Positions 2,926-5,863 of a stretch of 5,863 bases of DNA are shown here, piece by piece. The notes beneath the pieces are model-generated. The model worked only from the letters and a program-made list of their open reading frames with translations, searched no databases and was not told where the DNA came from. The stretch comes from an uncultured Bacilli bacterium (lineage in GTDB: Bacteria; Bacillota_I; Bacilli_A; RF39; UBA660): assembly GCA_949113215.1 (NCBI GenBank), contig CARZYU010000013.1, positions 304-6,166 on the forward strand, written 5' to 3'. Within the stretch, counting starts at the first letter, position 1. Each line of letters begins with the position of its first letter. Both the position numbers and the translations under genes were made by a program.

Positions 2926-3714
2926 TTAATACAAATAAAATGATTTATGATGAAATTTTTTTCGTAAAAATTCTTTTTCGGTATAATATCTACCTTTCTC
3001 ATAAAACAAATGACGATACCCTCTTCTCATTTGATAAACCGAACAAACCGTTCGTCGTTTTCGAAAAGGATAAGAAGAAAAATAACGTTCTAATAAAAAT
3101 TTTTGAAAATAAATAGGTTTCTTTTTTTCTTCGATCCACAACTTATAGAAAAGAAGCAAGAACAAAAGGAACAAAGCAAAGGACCAATGAAGAAATACGA
3201 TATAGAAAAGAAAAAGAAAGAGGGCAAGATAAGAAAAGAAAAACGTAAGTGTAAGTGCTCTTTTGTAAGCAAAAAAGTGAGAGTGAAATAAATAAAGAAA
3301 CTTTCCTCCATCCAAAGGATAAATAGGCAACAAATTAAAAAGAAGCAAAGCATAATGAAACGTCTGTAACTGTGAAACGGAAGGACCCGAAAGAAACTGT
3401 TTCCATATCCAAAAACCAAAGCACTGAAAAAGAGGGCCTAAAACGAGTACGATCAATTCCTCTCTGATTGGACAATTGAGTTCTTCCTGAAAGGAAGAAA
3501 GTCCTCCAAAGGGATAAAGATAAATTTTATCGGTTTTCCAACGAAAAAAGTGAGCAGCCAAAAAGTGCCCACATTCGTGGATCAATATCAACCCCATCAC
3601 AAAAAGAAAGGGTCGAAACATTCCTAAAAAAATAGAAAGAAGAGCAAAAATCCAACAAAGCGGATGAATGGAAAGATTAGGTAAGATATTCTTTATAATC
3701 GACAAACTTTCCAT
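2926..3714 (-). CDS. spoIVFB: Stage IV sporulation intramembrane metalloprotease SpoIVFB (M50, site-2 protease family)
   Basis: The 262-residue multi-pass membrane protein carries the zinc motif HECGH (46-50) in a membrane helix, the YPFGG strand after it (67-71), and NLLPIYPLDGGK (127-138), whose Asp135 is the third zinc ligand. The C-terminal FLLERYF and YQMRRGYRH blocks match SpoIVFB rather than generic M50 proteases. In Bacillus the enzyme sits in the membrane around the forespore and cuts pro-sigma-K to start late mother-cell transcription. It is held by SpoIVFA/BofA and released by SpoIVB. The start at 3714 gives the expected short N-terminus before SIHPLCWIF. It overlaps the end of spoIVFA by 38 bp and has only AGAAAG as a ribosome site, so translation is probably coupled. 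The length is close to the Bacillus protein (near 290). Confidence 0.93.
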   Translation of the reverse strand: MESLSIIKNILPNLSIHPLCWIFALLSIFLGMFRPFLFVMGLILIHECGHFLAAHFFRWKTDKIYLYPFGGLSSFQEELNCPIREELIVLVLGPLFQCFGFWIWKQFLSGPSVSQLQTFHYALLLFNLLPIYPLDGGKFLYLFHSHFFAYKRALTLTFFFSYLALFLFLFYIVFLHWSFALFLLFLLLFYKLWIEEKKKPIYFQKFLLERYFSSYPFRKRRTVCSVYQMRRGYRHLFYEKGRYYTEKEFLRKKFHHKSFYLY

Positions 3715-4261
3715 CTTTCTGGAAGACCAAATACAACTTATCTTCCTTGCTTTCTCCCAAAAGAGTTCCTTTTTCTACGTAATCATAAAGCGATATTTCC
3801 AAAGTAGAAACATTTCCATACCAAACATCGATCCCATTGACTTGCTGAACGATAATGGTATTCCCATACCCTTCTTTCTCTCCTATAAAAACGACAATGC
3901 CACTTTCTAAAACAGGTACCATATATTGGTTTGCCACTTTCAACTCTACCCCATCTTTGTATAAATTGGCCGATTGGTAGATCAAATCCTCTTTGAACAC
4001 TGTTTCCGTCGTATTTTTGATTGGTAGAAGTTTTCCAAAGTGTTGGTTGTACCAAGTACTAATTTCAGCAAACTTTAAATTTTTTTGATACACATTTCGA
4101 TAGATAAATTCCTTGGCCTTTTGATTACTTTTTACTGCAATCAACACTCCAAGAAGAAGGACTGCACTCAGTAATACTTGATTTCCCAAACGAATGAGAT
4201 TTTTTCCTAGTCGTTCTTTTTTTGTAATACGTGCTCGAAATCTTTGTTTTTTCTTTTCCAT
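3677..4261 (-). CDS. spoIVFA: Stage IV sporulation protein SpoIVFA (SpoIVFB regulator, degenerate M23 domain)
   Basis: The 194-residue protein has a basic N-terminus (MEKKKQRFRARITKK), one membrane helix (about 27-43) and a C-terminal LytM/M23-like domain (about 112-194). Within that domain GIVVFIGEKEGYGNTIIVQQ and YVEKGTLLGE follow the peptidase fold. The catalytic zinc ligands are missing: the usual YGHLS histidine position reads YGNVS. This fits a non-catalytic role, as in Bacillus, where SpoIVFA anchors and inhibits SpoIVFB and is cut by forespore SpoIVB. The start at ATG 4261 has AAAGGA about 11 bases upstream. Its position directly before spoIVFB and a sigma-E-like promoter support the call. 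Confidence 0.88.
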   Translation of the reverse strand: MEKKKQRFRARITKKERLGKNLIRLGNQVLLSAVLLLGVLIAVKSNQKAKEFIYRNVYQKNLKFAEISTWYNQHFGKLLPIKNTTETVFKEDLIYQSANLYKDGVELKVANQYMVPVLESGIVVFIGEKEGYGNTIIVQQVNGIDVWYGNVSTLEISLYDYVEKGTLLGESKEDKLYLVFQKDGKFVDYKEYLT

Positions 4262-4284
4262 AATTCGATTGATCCTTTCGTCTC

Positions 4285-4313
4285 ATTCTATGAGGAAAAA
4301 GAAAAAATTATGC
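4285..4313 (-). promoter_or_regulatory. Candidate sigma-E promoter for spoIVFA-spoIVFB
   Basis: On the minus strand, GCATAAT (4307-4313) and CATAGAAT (4285-4292) are 14 bp apart. The sigma-E consensus is about KMATATT-14/15 bp-CATACANT, giving 6 of 7 and 7 of 8 matches. The -35 overlaps the mreD stop codon and the start would lie about 15 bases before spoIVFA. In Bacillus the spoIVF operon is transcribed by sigma-E in the mother cell. Confidence 0.6.
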
Positions 4314-4810
4314 TAATGGATGGAACCGAGATGATTTGTCTTGAAACATTTTCTAAAAAATAAATAACCGAGTTCCAACAATAGAAGATTAAAAAGAATC
4401 GTATGACTAATTTTATAAAAAAGAGAATACCACGAAAAAGAGACTAGATGAAAAAAGGAATAGCAAAGGTACGAAACACTTTCATAGAACATAAGACAAA
4501 GAAGAAAATAAAGAATAAGCGTAAGATAGTTGATCTCCAAATAACGTTTGAACCACGTCAAAAGGATCGAAAGAAGAACCCCCAAAACTACTTCAAAAAA
4601 CCAATAATGTGAACATAGGATTCCATAGCCCAAACCAAACAAAATCACATATCGATAAAAGATTCGATCTTCCTTGATTCGATAACGGCATAACAATAAA
4701 TAACAAAGAAAAAAATTAGGAGTCCAAAAGCTCAAATTGCCAAAAGTCAAAGGAAAAAAGGAAGAAACAAAAAAGGAGATGAGCAAAAACATCAAAGAAA
4801 AAATGATCAT
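4313..4810 (-). CDS. mreD: Rod-shape determining membrane protein MreD
   Basis: The 165-residue protein is almost entirely hydrophobic, with about five or six membrane helices separated by short basic loops (CRYRIKEDR at 41-49, WFKRYLE at 86-92). MreD is a small polytopic subunit of the elongation complex that works with MreC and links lateral wall synthesis to the MreB filament. Sequence conservation in MreD is low, so the call rests on size, topology and its place directly after mreC, with ATGA overlap. The ribosome site GAGGAGGG lies five bases before ATG 4810 inside the end of mreC. The C-terminus FFRKCFKTNHLGSIH is basic and cytoplasmic. Confidence 0.8.
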   Translation of the reverse strand: MIIFSLMFLLISFFVSSFFPLTFGNLSFWTPNFFLCYLLLCRYRIKEDRIFYRYVILFGLGYGILCSHYWFFEVVLGVLLSILLTWFKRYLEINYLTLILYFLLCLMFYESVSYLCYSFFHLVSFSWYSLFYKISHTILFNLLLLELGYLFFRKCFKTNHLGSIH

Positions 4811-5554
4811 ACTTCCCTCCTCGATAAAATACTGATGTAACGAAGTTGATTAAAATCTTGTTTCGGTTTCACTTTGAGCAACGTTTCATAACTGGAAGTA
4901 GCTTCACTCGATTCGATGGTTCCAATAAAAATTCCTTTTGGATAGTTTCCCGTTAACCCACTAGTGGTTACATCCGATCCAGCAGATGAAGAAATTCCTC
5001 GTACCAAAAAGAGCTGATTTTTCTGATCATATCCCGATAAAATACCATAGAATGTTTCTTCGTTTGTTTCGATCTGAACGGAAACTTGAAACGAAGGATC
5101 ACTTGCAGAAAGTAATTCTATTTCACTTGACCAATTGGTGACATCCCTTACCCTTCCAATCATACCAGAAGCAGTAATGGCAATGTCATCTTTGGCAATA
5201 CCCGCCTTACTTCCTTTATCCACTACGATTGTTTGAAGCCAATAATCCATTTGACGATGGACAAGTGTCGTATGAATGACTCGATAATCCGTCATCGTTT
5301 TAGATAGATCCAAAAGTTCTTTGAGCTCTTCGATTTCCGAAAGCAATGCTTGGTTAACATTTTTTTGAATCAAATAACTTTCCGTTTGGTCTTCTTTTTT
5401 CCGATTCCAAATAGGATAGTTAAATACATTGAGGATATCTTTCAAATAACGTTCCATCGTAGTGTAATTTTCTTTCCACAAAGATCAACACCCCTACTCC
5501 TATTTTCCACCATAAACCTTTTCTGCTTTTCTTTTTATTCTTTCTCTTTTTCAT
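4807..5554 (-). CDS. mreC: Cell-shape protein MreC, with apparent frameshift near the N-terminus
   Basis: Two frames together make a normal MreC. From ATG 5554 (overlapping the radC stop as ATGA) the first frame encodes the basic MKKRKNKKKSRKG and the hydrophobic LWWKIGVGVLIF, the cytoplasmic tail and membrane anchor. It then goes out of frame. A second frame, open after a TGA at 5485-5487, encodes the rest. This has ENYTTMERYLKDILNVF, a coiled coil (NQALLSEIEELKELL), and the two beta domains with TIVVDKGSKAGI, ASGMIGRV, PKGIFIGTI and LLKVKPKQDF. The join lies at about 5480-5484 and needs a one-base insertion or two-base loss to explain. The membrane anchor is also shorter than usual. Without the first frame, a TTG at 5481 would give a protein with no anchor. 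It may be a sequencing or assembly error, a real mutation, or recoding. Confidence 0.85.
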
Positions 5555-5863
5555 AATAACCCACTCTCATAAAAACTAAAATAAGCTTCATCCGAGACAA
5601 TCAAATGGTCAGTAAGAGGAATCGCTTGAAGCTGTCCAATCTCTCTTAGCGCACTTGTCAATTTCCTGTCTTCGATACTAGGATGGACATCACCAGAAGG
5701 ATGATTGTGCAAACAGATGATGCTTTTGGCTTGATTCAAATAAGCTTCCTTAAAAATTTCTCTTGGATGAACGGTACTACGATCAATGGTTCCCATAAAC
5801 AACAACTTCCTTTCTATTAGTTCTCGTTTGCTGTTGAGATAAAAACAATAAAAATATTCCTGT
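5551..5863 (-). CDS. radC: RadC-family JAB/JAMM domain protein (5' end cut by window edge)
   Basis: The frame is open to the right edge, so about the C-terminal 103 codons are visible and the N-terminal helix-hairpin-helix part is missing. The segment reads QEYFYCFYLNSKREL, then the JAMM metal motif HNHPSGDVHPSIED (H-x-H-x7-S-x2-D), then PLTDHLIVSDEAYFSF, all typical of RadC/YsxA. The internal TTG and ATG codons near 5795-5805 are inside the protein, not starts. RadC is named for an old DNA-repair assignment that has not held up, and its biochemical role is unsettled. It sits directly before mreC, as it does before mreBCD in Bacillus. The ESGLL C-terminus overlaps the mreC start by four bases (ATGA). 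Confidence 0.93.
   Translation of the reverse strand, partial: QEYFYCFYLNSKRELIERKLLFMGTIDRSTVHPREIFKEAYLNQAKSIICLHNHPSGDVHPSIEDRKLTSALREIGQLQAIPLTDHLIVSDEAYFSFYESGLL

Noticed and set aside
3090..3419. Second minus-strand frame inside spoIVFB encoding a hydrophobic 109-residue product
   Set aside because: SpoIVFB has its zinc motifs in the other frame; hydrophobic composition here follows from T-rich codons of the real gene.
3783..4055. 90-codon minus-strand frame within spoIVFA
   Set aside because: Out of frame with the conserved SpoIVFA sequence and with no start signal of its own.
5470..5490. Programmed ribosomal frameshift in mreC
   Set aside because: No X-XXY-YYZ slippery heptamer and no obvious downstream pseudoknot; MreC is not known to be recoded. 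Left as an unresolved frame break.
5350..5556. 68-codon plus-strand ORF opposite the mreC 5' end
   Set aside because: Antisense to mreC, no ribosome site; considered as a cause of the mreC frame break but nothing supports it.

Overview
The window is low in G+C and uses AGGAGG-type ribosome binding sites. It carries the sporulation pair spoIVFA-spoIVFB beside mreC, mreD and radC. This points to an endospore-forming, low-GC Bacillota. A glycolipid-type GT4 glycosyltransferase and the compact mre operon without mreB or minCD would suit a Bacilli/Erysipelotrichia-like lineage, but that placement is inference.

Left block (1-1552, all minus strand): the first 251 codons of a GT4 glycosyltransferase that runs off the left edge; a 170-codon protein of unknown function directly upstream, whose stop codon touches the glycosyltransferase ribosome binding site; and a 71-codon XRE-type DNA-binding protein. 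The intergenic stretch 1553-1766 has repeated AGCATA/TATGCT words and a good promoter reading right into a tRNA-Ala(TGC) gene at 1767-1842.

Middle block (1843-2925): there is no ordinary gene, but the stretch is densely organised. A roughly 65-bp element occurs three times (1884, 2264 and 2545). Each copy holds a rightward promoter (TTGTCA, 17 bp, TATTCT with extended TG) and a short hairpin with a GNRA loop. To the right of each copy, on the opposite strand, lies a tiny ORF for a 27-31 residue hydrophobic peptide with a strong Shine-Dalgarno sequence. Each ORF is followed by a rho-independent terminator that ends exactly at the edge of the repeat. Two of the three ORFs have a matching extended -10 promoter and a hairpin that covers the Shine-Dalgarno sequence. 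This is the layout of convergent type I toxin-antitoxin loci, present as three tandem, diverged modules between a tRNA gene and spoIVFB. I do not recognise the peptide family. The middle copy seems to have lost its toxin promoter.

Right block (2926-5863, all minus strand, transcribed right to left): radC (partial, JAMM domain), mreC, mreD, spoIVFA, spoIVFB. radC/mreC and mreC/mreD each overlap through ATGA, and spoIVFA/spoIVFB overlap by 38 bp. A sequence close to the sigma-E consensus lies between mreD and spoIVFA, so the spoIVF pair probably has its own mother-cell promoter at the end of a cell-shape operon. The mreC reading frame is broken near its start: the basic and hydrophobic N-terminus lies in one frame (from 5554) and the rest of the protein in another (from about 5484).
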